From: Ensifer adhaerens
GTDB taxonomy: Bacteria > Pseudomonadota > Alphaproteobacteria > Rhizobiales > Rhizobiaceae
Direction: 5' to 3'
Assembly (NCBI RefSeq): GCF_001270265.1
Contig: NZ_LGAP01000021.1
Span: forward strand, 52,147 to 116,146
Length of the DNA: 64,000 nt
Position 1 is the stretch's first letter; each line of letters starts with the position of its first letter. Below the pieces are notes generated by a model. The model searched no databases, was not told where the DNA came from, and saw nothing but the letters and a program-made list of their open reading frames with translations. Below are positions 38,180-46,099 of the stretch, in pieces. A program made the position numbers and the translations under genes.

Positions 38180-38405
38180 GTATACACCCTCCGCCGCTGG
38201 ATCGGGCCTATATGGTGCCATGCACCTCTGTTGGCAACTCGCAGATCTGCGGGTGGCGCCCCCAGTGTCTGCGGTACCCTGCATTCATGTTAGGTTCACC
38301 GCGGAGATGCGATCAGGCCGCGCCGCAACGCCTTGCGGCGGCCGAGATCCATCCGAAGTCTACGAGGGGCTAAGGTTGGATCTCGGTACAGGGGGAGGCG
38401 ACCAG

Positions 38406-38540
38406 ATGTGGATCTTGCGTCTTATCAGGAGGTGGTTGGTTGGACGTAGGCGGACAGCCGACGCTGCCAGCGCGACGATTTTTGATGATCCCTGGGCTGA
38501 GCAGGCAATTCGTGACTTTGAAGAGGAAATGACGCGGTAG
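38406..38540 (+). CDS. 44-residue hypothetical protein
   Basis: A short gene with a strong GGGGGAGG ribosome site 7 bp before the ATG. The N-terminus MWILRLIRRWLVGRRR is a basic amphipathic helix, and the C-terminus PWAEQAIRDFEEEMTR is acidic. No family recognised. The good ribosome site is the main support. Confidence 0.5.
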   Translation: MWILRLIRRWLVGRRRTADAASATIFDDPWAEQAIRDFEEEMTR

Positions 38541-38560
38541 GAGGTCGGCCGACGCCGCGG

Positions 38561-38824
38561 CTAGTGCCGCGCTTCCGGCATGACGTCCACGAACGTTCCG
38601 ATCGACCGGAGGTAAGCGACGATTTCCAGTTTCAGAAAGTCGCGGTCGCCGTACTTCTCTCCTATTCGGTCGAGCTCCTCTTTCGCTTGCTCCTGCTCCT
38701 CGACATCGCCAATGACATACATATTGTGCGCCACGGCGCTAATGTCGCACCCAGCAGCGATCACTTCGTCCACGAAGTCAGGAATTTCGCTCGCCTTCAT
38801 CAGGCGCCTTTGGTTTCCGGTCAT
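38561..38824 (-). CDS. hypothetical protein
   Basis: An 87-residue acidic cytoplasmic protein without recognised domain (MKASEIPDFVDEVIAAGCDI and VEEQEQAKEELDRIGEKYG are clear helices). GGAGGACCTGAC precedes the ATG at 38824, which decides for that start rather than the Met at 38800. Confidence 0.65.
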   Translation of the reverse strand: MTGNQRRLMKASEIPDFVDEVIAAGCDISAVAHNMYVIGDVEEQEQAKEELDRIGEKYGDRDFLKLEIVAYLRSIGTFVDVMPEARH

Positions 38825-39062
38825 GTCAGGTCCTCCGTTACAACCGGCAGGCTAGGACGAGATCCGATCGGGCCGCTAGTGACAGAAATGCTAGCAAGAT
38901 TTAGGGGTAGGTGCCGAAAGAAACAGCCCGAAAGGTGACGACGGGGCCAGCGCAGATGTCCCCAACAATGGGCTCCGCCGGAGAGTGCTCGATCATCGGC
39001 TGCTTGGTTTTTTCGGGCGCGCTGCAGCCGCATCCTACGAGTCGGCCTGATCTTATGTGGAC

Positions 39063-39266
39063 ATGGACACGAAACTCGCAGACTTGAAACTGAAGCCATG
39101 GCTCCTCGCCGAGCTTAACCAGCTTGGATATGAGACGGTCGGAGATATGCAACATCTCTCCGTCACAGACGCGCTGCGGATACCTGGGATGGGCGGACGT
39201 GATTGGCGGAAGGTTGCCAGTGCGTTGGGGCGAGACCCATTTCCCAACTTGCGGAAGCAGAAATAG
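39063..39266 (+). CDS. small helix-hairpin-helix protein resembling the RNA polymerase alpha C-terminal domain
   Basis: About 67 residues. LADLKLKPWLLAELNQLGYETVGDMQHLSVTDALRIPGMG matches the pattern of the RpoA C-terminal domain (helix, turn, GxETVGDL, helix-hairpin-helix with IPGMG). A free-standing domain of this type could bind DNA or a regulator. No clear ribosome site is seen, and a GTG at 39057 is an alternative start, so expression is uncertain. Confidence 0.5.
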   Translation: MDTKLADLKLKPWLLAELNQLGYETVGDMQHLSVTDALRIPGMGGRDWRKVASALGRDPFPNLRKQK

Positions 39267-39433
39267 CGCTATGCCCCTTCGTTTTCGTCCAACGTGAAGC
39301 AACACACCGCCATCGCCGCCGCCTCCAATCCATACGTGAAGATGATCCCGGTCATGATCGTGGAGGCGGACGACACTGTGGCTCAAGCGAAAGCGTTCGG
39401 CGAAGATGGGGCGGCGGGCAGCCGTCGACCGTC

Positions 39434-40636
39434 TCAAGCCGCCGGTAGCGTCATGCGGAAGCAGGCGCCGCCGGTCGGAGCGCAGACCACCGATATGTGG
39501 CCCTTGTGGCGACTGACAATCTCGCTGACCAGATGCAGGCCAAGGCCTGCGCCATGGTCGCGCGGCTGCAACCGGTGAAACGGCTCGAAGATCCGTTCCC
39601 TTTCGCTTTCGGGAATGCCGGGGCCTTCGTCACTGACCTCGATGATGCCGCCATGCTCGACGTGAACGGAGATCATGCCGCCCGCATGCTCGATCGCGTT
39701 GCGCACCAGATTGGTGACGGCACGCTCCAAGGCGCCTGCGTCCCCGTGCGCGCCGACCTGTTCGGGGCCATGGGTAAAGGAGATATCGCAGCCGGCCGAA
39801 AGTGCCAGAGGGGCGAGACCGGCTGCCACATCGCGACCAAGTGCCACCAGATCAAGGGGAACGAAAAGAGTGCCGTCGCGGTCTATGTGTTCCAGGTCCA
39901 GCAATTGCTCGGCAAGACCGGCAATGCGGGCGGCATCGACCAGAAGACCGCTGCGCAAGGGGCTGAGATCCATGCCCTCAAGGCGGTTCTGCAGGATCGC
40001 GACCGGCGTCCTCAGCTCGTGGGCGGCATCCATGATGAAGCGCTGCCGGCGCTCGTAGCTATCGTCCAAGCGCTGCAGCGCACCGTTGACCGCTTCCACG
40101 AGCGGGCGGACTTCGCCGGGGACGCGGCCATCGGGCAGGCGGGCGCCCCGGCGGTCGACGTCGATGCTCCTGGCGTGGTCGGCGACTTCGGCAAGGCTGG
40201 AAAAGGCGCGGCCGATGATCGGAATGGCGAATGCGGGGATGAGAACGCGGATCAGCACGATCGGCAGCAACAGGAGGTTCGTCAGGAAGAATACGGCGAA
40301 CGAGGTGCGCCAAAGGCGTCCGCCCCCGGTCAGAACCGTATAGGTGCCGTTCTCGGCCTCGATCGCGCGGACGATCGCCGAAAGCATGTAGGGCTCCATG
40401 CCGTCCCGGATGTCGGCAAAGGTCACGCGGTCGAGATGCTCGCCAATGCTGCGATAGGCGTCGGGCGCCGGACCGCTGCGGACGGTTTCGCCGCGCTCGT
40501 TGCGCACGATGAACCAGAAGCCGGGCGTCTCGGCGAGCACGGCCCGCAGCTCGGGCGTATCTTTCAGCGCCAGTTTCTGGTCGGGCGTAACGGCGCCGGC
40601 GGCGATCGAAGCCGAACTGGCATCAAGTACATGCAA
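39434..40636 (-). pseudogene. sensor histidine kinase, N-terminus truncated at a Tn3 remnant
   Basis: About 400 codons remain: part of the periplasmic sensor, one membrane segment (FAVFFLTNLLLLPIVLIRVLI), HAMP, HisKA with DAAHELRTPVAILQNR, N-box LVRNAIEHAG, and G-boxes DEGPGIPES and GAGLGLHLVSEIV. The first membrane segment and the usual cognate response-regulator gene are missing. The frame begins within a few bases of the Tn3-family remnant at about 40630. It could still be translated from internal Met codons, but sensing is probably lost. Confidence 0.75.
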
Positions 40637-41010
40637 TCATCGAGGCCAGGGAGAAAGGCGAGGACATCGCCAAAGCCATCGAACGTGCCATACAGTGGCC
40701 GGCCTTCACGACCAGTGTGGAAGCGGTCGATACGCTGATCGCGCCGGATGTCATCGACGGCGACGTCGAAATGCTCCAGCGCTATCCGACGATTCGGAAA
40801 ATGGCGCCGCGATTCCTCTCAAACCTCGTATTCCATGGTCACGCCGTGGCTGCGAATCTCCTGCGGGCCCTATCCCTGGTCGCGGATCAATATCGTACGG
40901 GCAAACGGTCTATACCGGACACGGCCCCAATCTCTTTTGTGCCGAAAGGCTCGGATGCCTCTCATCCTGCAGGATGGCAAGATCGATCGCAGGGCCTATG
41001 GTGGACCGTT
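40627..41010 (+). mobile_element. Tn3-family transposase remnant
   Basis: About 110 codons of a Tn3 TnpA interior: IEAREKGEDIAKAIERAIQW, AFTTSVEAVD, YPTIRKMAPRFLSNLVF and DTAPISFVPK, then, in a neighbouring frame, PLILQDGKIDRRAYGGPF. A frameshift near 40950 and the absence of both ends show it is dead. It truncates the histidine kinase on its left and abuts the HTH gene on its right. Confidence 0.75.
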
Positions 41011-41014
41011 CGAT

Positions 41015-41287
41015 CTAGTTCAGCCCGTCCACGGGCGGCTCTGCATGCCGGAACCGGACGCCCCGTCCGCAGCCGTTGCTATGCATATGTTCGCCAAGCA
41101 GTTCGATGCCGGCGCGGTTGAGCGCTTCGATGACTTTCGTCAGGCTATCGACGATGCCTCGCACGTTGCCCCGACTGGCTTCCATTCGTTGGATTGTTGG
41201 CAGGGAGACCCCAGCCATCTCGGCCATGGTTTTCTGATCGATATCGAGGAGTGCGCGGGCGGCACGAAGTTGGGCGGCGGTAATCAA
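41015..41287 (-). CDS. HTH (XRE-like) regulator, paralogue of the hyf-operon regulator
   Basis: A 90-residue HTH protein: MITAAQLRAARALLDIDQ, MAEMAGVSLPTIQRMEAS is the recognition region, and a short C-terminal tail GCGRGVRF follows. It is closely similar to the protein at 51190-51510, which heads the hyf operon. A TATTGAT/ATCAATA inverted repeat stands upstream of both. Here the gene is followed by the Tn3 remnant, so a former partner operon may have been lost. Confidence 0.85.
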   Translation of the reverse strand: MITAAQLRAARALLDIDQKTMAEMAGVSLPTIQRMEASRGNVRGIVDSLTKVIEALNRAGIELLGEHMHSNGCGRGVRFRHAEPPVDGLN

Positions 41288-41334
41288 CGAGGCGTCCGTG
41301 TTTGCATATGAGGAATGGAATTAATAGCATTATT

Positions 41335-41356
41335 ATTGATGTAAAAACATCAATAT
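41335..41356. promoter_or_regulatory. inverted repeat upstream of the HTH gene (putative operator)
   Basis: TATTGATGT, 4 nt (AAAA), ACATCAATA is a perfect 9-bp inverted repeat in an AT-rich block 48 bp before the start of the HTH gene. The same TATTGAT/ATCAATA arms occur at 51567-51587 before the paralogue. Confidence 0.6.
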
Positions 41357-41417
41357 AAAACAGTAAAATGTTGATCGACACTTGGCATGAATGACGTCGG
41401 CGATTATCGTTGCCCGC

Positions 41418-41600
41418 ATGACCCAACGCTACAAACCCCATAAGGAGCCGGACGGTACTTGGACCGTCATCGACGCTCGCTCCGAGCGGCCCGCCGAAAT
41501 GGGCAGCCGCACCGTCATCGGTATGAACCAGCAGGACGCTGAGGAGTTTGCCGAACTCTTTAGTAGGCTGGATGCACAGAAGCAGGACACAGGATCATGA
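41418..41600 (+). CDS. hypothetical 60-residue protein
   Basis: A short protein, MTQRYKPHKEPDGTWTVIDA at the N-terminus, with no known domain. Its TGA overlaps the ATG of the PhnA-like gene by 4 bp, so the two are probably coupled. Ribosome site weak. An upstream Met at 41391 exists but is less likely. Confidence 0.5.
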   Translation: MTQRYKPHKEPDGTWTVIDARSERPAEMGSRTVIGMNQQDAEEFAELFSRLDAQKQDTGS

Positions 41601-41809
41601 AAGTCAAAGACAGCAACGGCACGCCGCTCAGTGACGGAGATTCGGTCACGCTCATCAAGGACCTGAAGGTGAAGGGTACATCCATCACCCTTAAGCGGGG
41701 AACGTTGATCAAGAACATCACCCTCACCGGCAATGAGGAAGAAATCGAGTGCCGGGCAGAGAAGGTGAAGAATCTGGTGCTGCGGACAGAATTCCTGAAG
41801 AAAGCCTGA
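41597..41809 (+). CDS. PhnA-like (YjdM C-terminal) domain protein
   Basis: A 70-residue protein matching the C-terminal beta domain of PhnA/YjdM: VKDSNGTPLSDGDSVTLIKDL, VKGTSITLKRGTLIKNI and LRTEFLKKA. The N-terminal zinc ribbon of full-length PhnA is absent. Despite the historic name it is not a phosphonate hydrolase, and its function is unknown. ATGA overlap with the preceding small gene. Confidence 0.85.
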   Translation: MKVKDSNGTPLSDGDSVTLIKDLKVKGTSITLKRGTLIKNITLTGNEEEIECRAEKVKNLVLRTEFLKKA

Positions 41810-41909
41810 ACTGACGCCGCCCGCGCCAGTGCAATGAACGCTAGCGGACTACCTCTCATGCCGAGAGATCTCGTCCAGGTGCTGTGGCGATGATCGCTTC
41901 AGTCTCCCT

Positions 41910-42032
41910 CTACATTCTCAACATGATGAAGACCAGCATTGCGATGGGTATGGCGACGCATAGCGTGAGCAGTGCGTCTGCGCTAACATTTCTCCAGTAC
42001 TGGGTTCTCGTATTTATATGAGAGGATCTCAT
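41910..42032 (-). CDS. possible 40-residue single-span membrane protein
   Basis: A small minus-strand frame with GGAGGG 7 bp before the ATG at 42032. The C-terminal half ALLTLCVAIPIAMLVFIML is a convincing membrane helix. It has no recognised family. Support comes from the ribosome site and hydrophobicity only. Confidence 0.4.
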   Translation of the reverse strand: MRSSHINTRTQYWRNVSADALLTLCVAIPIAMLVFIMLRM

Positions 42033-42133
42033 CTTCTAGCCCTCCATTCCATTCGCTGTATTTTACTGCGATTTCGAATGGATATCCTCGAGATTTGCAT
42101 GATGCCCTGATTGTCGGTGAAGCGAGATAGGCC

Positions 42134-42628
42134 TTACATATTTTGCGGGCGGAAAAGCCGCCTCCATTCTTTTGGGAAACGCTGAGGGCGGCCGTATTGA
42201 TCAATGAGTGCGCATTCAATCTGCGCATTGACCAAAATTTTGCCGCTTCGCCTGATCGTCTGTGCCACAAATACCCTGGCCCCAGAAATATCGGCGGTCT
42301 TTGTTTCTATGGTCAGAGTATCGTCCAATCGTGCCGGCTGCCGGTACTCAATTTCCAGTCGCCGGATGATCCAAACGACTCCATCACCTTGTTTTCGGTC
42401 GGTAAGGTTAGCGCGGCGTGCGCCCACTAGCCGCAGATACTCGATCCGCCCGCGCTCAAGGAACTCAAGATAACGTGCGTGATAAACAGAGCCAGACAAA
42501 TCCGTGTCTGCATAATAGACGCGTGCTTCAAGCAAGTGACCTGTCTCGGTTAGTGCTCCGGCGAGCGTAGCTGTTTCACCGGTCGCCAAACCGTCTGGCT
42601 CCTCCGTTTCGTTAGTTACCGACGGCAT
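42134..42628 (-). CDS. acyl-CoA thioesterase (YbgC/4HBT hotdog fold)
   Basis: A 164-residue thioesterase of the YbgC/4-hydroxybenzoyl-CoA type. Active-site block YYADTDLSGSVYHARYLEFLERGR is well conserved (D in DTD), followed by IEYRQPARLDDTLTI. Such enzymes hydrolyse acyl-CoA or acyl-ACP in the cytoplasm, often beside the Tol-Pal system; no tol genes are seen here. ATG at 42628 has GGGGGA 6 bp upstream; an earlier Met would add a low-complexity leader. The gene stands alone. Confidence 0.85.
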   Translation of the reverse strand: MPSVTNETEEPDGLATGETATLAGALTETGHLLEARVYYADTDLSGSVYHARYLEFLERGRIEYLRLVGARRANLTDRKQGDGVVWIIRRLEIEYRQPARLDDTLTIETKTADISGARVFVAQTIRRSGKILVNAQIECALIDQYGRPQRFPKEWRRLFRPQNM

Positions 42629-42962
42629 CAAAATCCCCCATCGCGGCATGTGCGTAGCAACAGAACATGTCATGCCAATGCTCATCATCGATGGCCAAGC
42701 GGTCGATGTTGCACCGGCACGGCAACGCTTTGTGTCGATCGTCTCCGCCTTCAGAAATCTCTTCGTTCCGTCCCATCCCAGACGCTCAGCATTTGCCATC
42801 CATGTTCACCGCCAGCGCGCCGTGCCGCAATGGAAAGCCGTGACCACAAGATTGGCCTGAAATTCGCTCGTAACGCTTTCACGCCGAGATACATCAAGCA
42901 AGCTGACAACACGGCCGCGTTTTATTCCGCGATATCTGTGTGAACCCGCTTCGTGAAACGAA
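42629..42962. other. gap without a supported gene
   Basis: 334 bp between the thioesterase start and the end of the DUF4365 gene. Small frames here lack ribosome sites and family resemblance. No palindrome beyond short repeats was seen. It probably contains the thioesterase promoter. Confidence 0.5.
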
Positions 42963-44009
42963 TTAATCTTCCCTATCATGCGGATCGCGAGACCCACGTC
43001 GGCTGCGCCAGAATTCTTGTTCCTCTTCCTCCGTTACGAAGTCCTCGGGTTCCGGAGGCAATGGTTCGTCATCCTCCGGATAGCCCGCCTCAAAGAAACT
43101 CTCGGCCTCTAAGTACGCATGAGCTGCGGGTCTGAGCTCGACATCCAAAATATGCACTGCGACTACCCCGGAATATTCTGAAATTGGCTCAGCATATGAG
43201 TAGATCGCCCAAGGGAAAAGCTTGGTCATGATCTCATGGAGGCTACGCGCACGCAGCTGGTAGTCAATCGTTGCTACCAGCTCCTGCTCTTCGTCCTCGC
43301 CGATGTAAATGCGAAGATTGCGGAACGACAGGTTCCGGTTCAGCCACTCATCCCATACAAAAAACGTCGTCTGATCCTGTATTTCCTCCATAAGCGCATG
43401 GTCGAGCGCAAAAACAGAGCGTATCAACGACTCTGGATCCGAGGAAATGGCCTCATCGAAAGAAAGCTTGGCAGACGCATCCAGCACATTCGTTGCAGGA
43501 ATGACAATCGACCATCCCGTTCCGGTTTTCTGACAAAGCTGTTCGTCAACCCGCTGCCACAGCATAAGCCCCGTTTCGGGGTTCACGATGACCACGCAGA
43601 CGGGCAATGAATGCTTCGTCCAGTATTCCCGGTGCTTGTTTTCCCCGTGATAGATATAGTCGCCGTCACTCGTCTTGAACCAAGCCTGCCCGAACCTGAT
43701 TTGCAGCGCTATGAATCTTCCTGTCGGGTTGCCGGCATTTAGGATTTCCGCTTGCGCATCGACGCCGATATCCGGCTCGCACCGCTTGCGGAAAAACCAC
43801 CTTGGATCTCGACGGAATATTTTCTCGACGGCGTCTATACCTTGGCGCGCAGTCAAATCTTCCTCAGAGATATCGGGCCTGCTCTTGCGCGGCCGGCGCG
43901 GCGCGGCCAGTGGATTGATCCCGTGTCGAACCGTTGCAAGCACCGTCGTCGTCGCGGCGGCGATCCGAGCACCTATTGCGATAAGTCCAGCCTGGAAAAG
44001 TCGAACCAT
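42963..44009 (-). CDS. DUF4365 domain protein (predicted PD-(D/E)XK nuclease fold)
   Basis: A 348-residue protein. The DUF4365 core is at residues 60-160: EPDIGVDAQAEI, then RFIALQIRFGQAWF and YIYHGENKHREYWTKHSLPVCVVI with the conserved WxRV. DUF4365 is predicted to be a restriction-endonuclease-like fold found near mobile and defence genes. The usual catalytic QxK is QIR here (Lys to Arg). The N-terminal 50 residues are hydrophobic then basic. It starts 13 bp after hyfI but without a clear ribosome site. Activity is doubtful. Confidence 0.8.
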   Translation of the reverse strand: MVRLFQAGLIAIGARIAAATTTVLATVRHGINPLAAPRRPRKSRPDISEEDLTARQGIDAVEKIFRRDPRWFFRKRCEPDIGVDAQAEILNAGNPTGRFIALQIRFGQAWFKTSDGDYIYHGENKHREYWTKHSLPVCVVIVNPETGLMLWQRVDEQLCQKTGTGWSIVIPATNVLDASAKLSFDEAISSDPESLIRSVFALDHALMEEIQDQTTFFVWDEWLNRNLSFRNLRIYIGEDEEQELVATIDYQLRARSLHEIMTKLFPWAIYSYAEPISEYSGVVAVHILDVELRPAAHAYLEAESFFEAGYPEDDEPLPPEPEDFVTEEEEQEFWRSRRGSRDPHDRED

Positions 44010-44022
44010 TGAAAGATTGCCG

Positions 44023-44556
44023 TCACGAAGCGTGGGTTCCCATAGTCACATGCTCGAGCAGTGCGAGCAAACCTTTGAGGATGTCTGCAGGTGATGGCGG
44101 GCAGCCTGGAATATGGAGATCGACCGGTATGACTGCCGAAACCCCGCCCACGACGGCGTAGCTACCCGCAAAGCAGCCGCCGTCGCGCGCGCAGCCGCCG
44201 AGCGCGACAACCCATTTTGGACCGGGCGTGGCGTTATATGTCCGCTCCAAAGCCTCGCGCATATTCCTTGTTACCGGCCCGGTAACCATAAGCACGTCGG
44301 CATGCCGCGGCGAGGCAACAAAGCGGATCCCGAAGCGCTCAATATCGTAGAAAGCATTGCTGAGCGCGTGCATCTCCAGTTCGCAGCCGTTGCAGGAACC
44401 TGCATCGACGGCGCGGATCGACAGGCTGCGGCCGAGATGCCGGCGGGCAGCGTTGTCGACAGCCGACGCGAGCTCTTCCATAGCAGCGTCCGAGCGGGAA
44501 GGCGCGCGTTCGGTCAGGGGCACTCGGATCATGCTTTCGAAGAGGAGCTTGCGCAT
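44023..44556 (-). CDS. hyfI: NuoB-like Fe-S subunit (HyfI/HycG type)
   Basis: A 177-residue NADH-quinone oxidoreductase 20-kDa subunit homologue. All four ligands of the N2-type [4Fe-4S] cluster are present: GSCNGCELEM, GGCARDGGC and PGCPPSP. It is the peripheral Fe-S subunit that would pass electrons from HyfG to the membrane arm. Last gene of the hyf-like operon. Length and motifs are normal. Confidence 0.92.
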   Translation of the reverse strand: MRKLLFESMIRVPLTERAPSRSDAAMEELASAVDNAARRHLGRSLSIRAVDAGSCNGCELEMHALSNAFYDIERFGIRFVASPRHADVLMVTGPVTRNMREALERTYNATPGPKWVVALGGCARDGGCFAGSYAVVGGVSAVIPVDLHIPGCPPSPADILKGLLALLEHVTMGTHAS

Positions 44557-44568
44557 GTTGGCCTGCCT

Positions 44569-46083
44569 TCAGAGATCGTGACCGGAATAGGAGCAGTTGA
44601 ACGACTTGTTACAGAGCGGGAAGTCGGCGACGATGTTGTCTTCGATCGCGGCTTCCAGAAGCGGCCATTGGAACCAGGACGGATCGCGCAGATGGCATCG
44701 GTCGATCCTGCCGCTTTCGGCAACGCGGAGCCAGACGAACACATCGCCGCGAAAGCCTTCGACGAGCGCCATGCCTTCCCGTGTCTCACCAATGTCCGGA
44801 ATATCGATGGATACCGGGCCAGCCGGCAGTTGATCCAGGATCTGCGCGATCAGCGACAGGCACTGTTCAACCTCGCGGATGCGGATCCAGACCCGGGCAT
44901 TGACATCGCCCTCGTGCAGGACCGGGATCTCAAAGAGGAGGCTGTTATAGGGCGGGTAGCCAAGAGCGCGCCGGACGTCGAAACCGCGCCCGGAGGCCCG
45001 CCCGATATAGCCGCCAGCACCGTACTGGTGGGCAAGTTCCGGCCTGAGCATACCGGTGCCGACCGTTCGGTCCTGAAGCGAGGCGGTATTGTCGTAGAGC
45101 TCGACTAATGCCGGGAACGTCTGCCCGATCTCGGTGGCCACGGCCCGCAGAGCAGCCGCTCCCTCATGATCCAGATCGGCGATGACGCCGCCGGGCTTGA
45201 TGCGGTCGCGCATGAGGCGATGTCCAAACGCGGTGTCGGCAGCACGCAGCGCGCGCTCGCGCAGCACGCCGCAATGCGTATGCATGAGTGGAAAAGCGGC
45301 GTCGTTGCAGATGGCGCCGATATCGCCGAGATGGTTGGCAAGTCGCTCGAGTTCGGCCATCAGCGCGCGCAGCCAACCTGCACGTGAAGGGACTTCGAGC
45401 TGCAGGGCGGCCTCGACCGCTCGCGAAAAGGCATAGGCATAGGTGACCGTGCTGTCGCCGGACGTTCGTCCCGCAAGTTGCACCGCCCGGTCGAGGCTCG
45501 CTCCGACCATGAGCGCCTCGATCCCCTTATGGACATATCCGAGGCGTTCCTCGAGACGGACGATCGTCTCGCCGTTGGCCGTGAAGCGGAAATGCCCCGG
45601 CTCGATGATGCCGGCATGCACCGGCCCGACCGGGATCTGGTGCAGGCTGTCACCCTCTGAGCGCAGGAACGCATAGGGAGCGGTTTCGGGTGGAGGGGGC
45701 AGGCGGTCGCCCAGGGGAAACCGCAGGCCCCAGCGGCCGTGATCGAGCCATGGGCGCGGATCGGGCAAATCCTTTGATACTAGCCCGACCAAATCGTGGA
45801 TGGCGCGCTCCGGACGGAGGGCCGGGGGATGGTATTGCGCGACAGAGGGATAGCCGCCTTCCAGTTCTTCCAGACTGATGACGCCGATCGTGCCCGTTGG
45901 TTCTTCGAGCAGCGCCATATGGATCGCAGCGGTTTCGCCCCAAAGCCCAAGCAAGGTCCAGTGGCCCTCCGCAAGGGCCACAGTTGCCGATGTCCAGACC
46001 ATTGGATCGACAATCGTCCGCGGCCAGGGGCGATGGTGTTGAACCGGACGGCCTTCCAGAATGAGATCGGCCAGGGCTTGCAT
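44569..46083 (-). CDS. hyfG: HyfG-like subunit (NuoC-NuoD fusion) without NiFe ligands
   Basis: A 504-residue fusion of a NuoC-like N-terminus (about 1-140) and a NuoD/hydrogenase-large-subunit-like C-terminus. Real NiFe hydrogenase subunits have CxxC pairs near both ends. Here the first site reads AGRTSGDSTVTYAYAFSR with no Cys, and the second, RDPSWFQW, lacks DPCxxC. A C-terminal CNKSFNCSYSGHDL remains but is not the NiFe motif. It is therefore probably a non-hydrogenase electron-transfer or coupling subunit. It lies between hyfF and hyfI. Confidence 0.92.
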   Translation of the reverse strand: MQALADLILEGRPVQHHRPWPRTIVDPMVWTSATVALAEGHWTLLGLWGETAAIHMALLEEPTGTIGVISLEELEGGYPSVAQYHPPALRPERAIHDLVGLVSKDLPDPRPWLDHGRWGLRFPLGDRLPPPPETAPYAFLRSEGDSLHQIPVGPVHAGIIEPGHFRFTANGETIVRLEERLGYVHKGIEALMVGASLDRAVQLAGRTSGDSTVTYAYAFSRAVEAALQLEVPSRAGWLRALMAELERLANHLGDIGAICNDAAFPLMHTHCGVLRERALRAADTAFGHRLMRDRIKPGGVIADLDHEGAAALRAVATEIGQTFPALVELYDNTASLQDRTVGTGMLRPELAHQYGAGGYIGRASGRGFDVRRALGYPPYNSLLFEIPVLHEGDVNARVWIRIREVEQCLSLIAQILDQLPAGPVSIDIPDIGETREGMALVEGFRGDVFVWLRVAESGRIDRCHLRDPSWFQWPLLEAAIEDNIVADFPLCNKSFNCSYSGHDL

Positions 46084-46099
46084 CGAACGGCTCTCCCTA

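Noticed and set aside
38901..39437. Minus-strand frame of 178 codons with a GCGCSAPEK stretch
   Set aside because: No start context or family; overlaps the alpha-CTD-like gene antisense.
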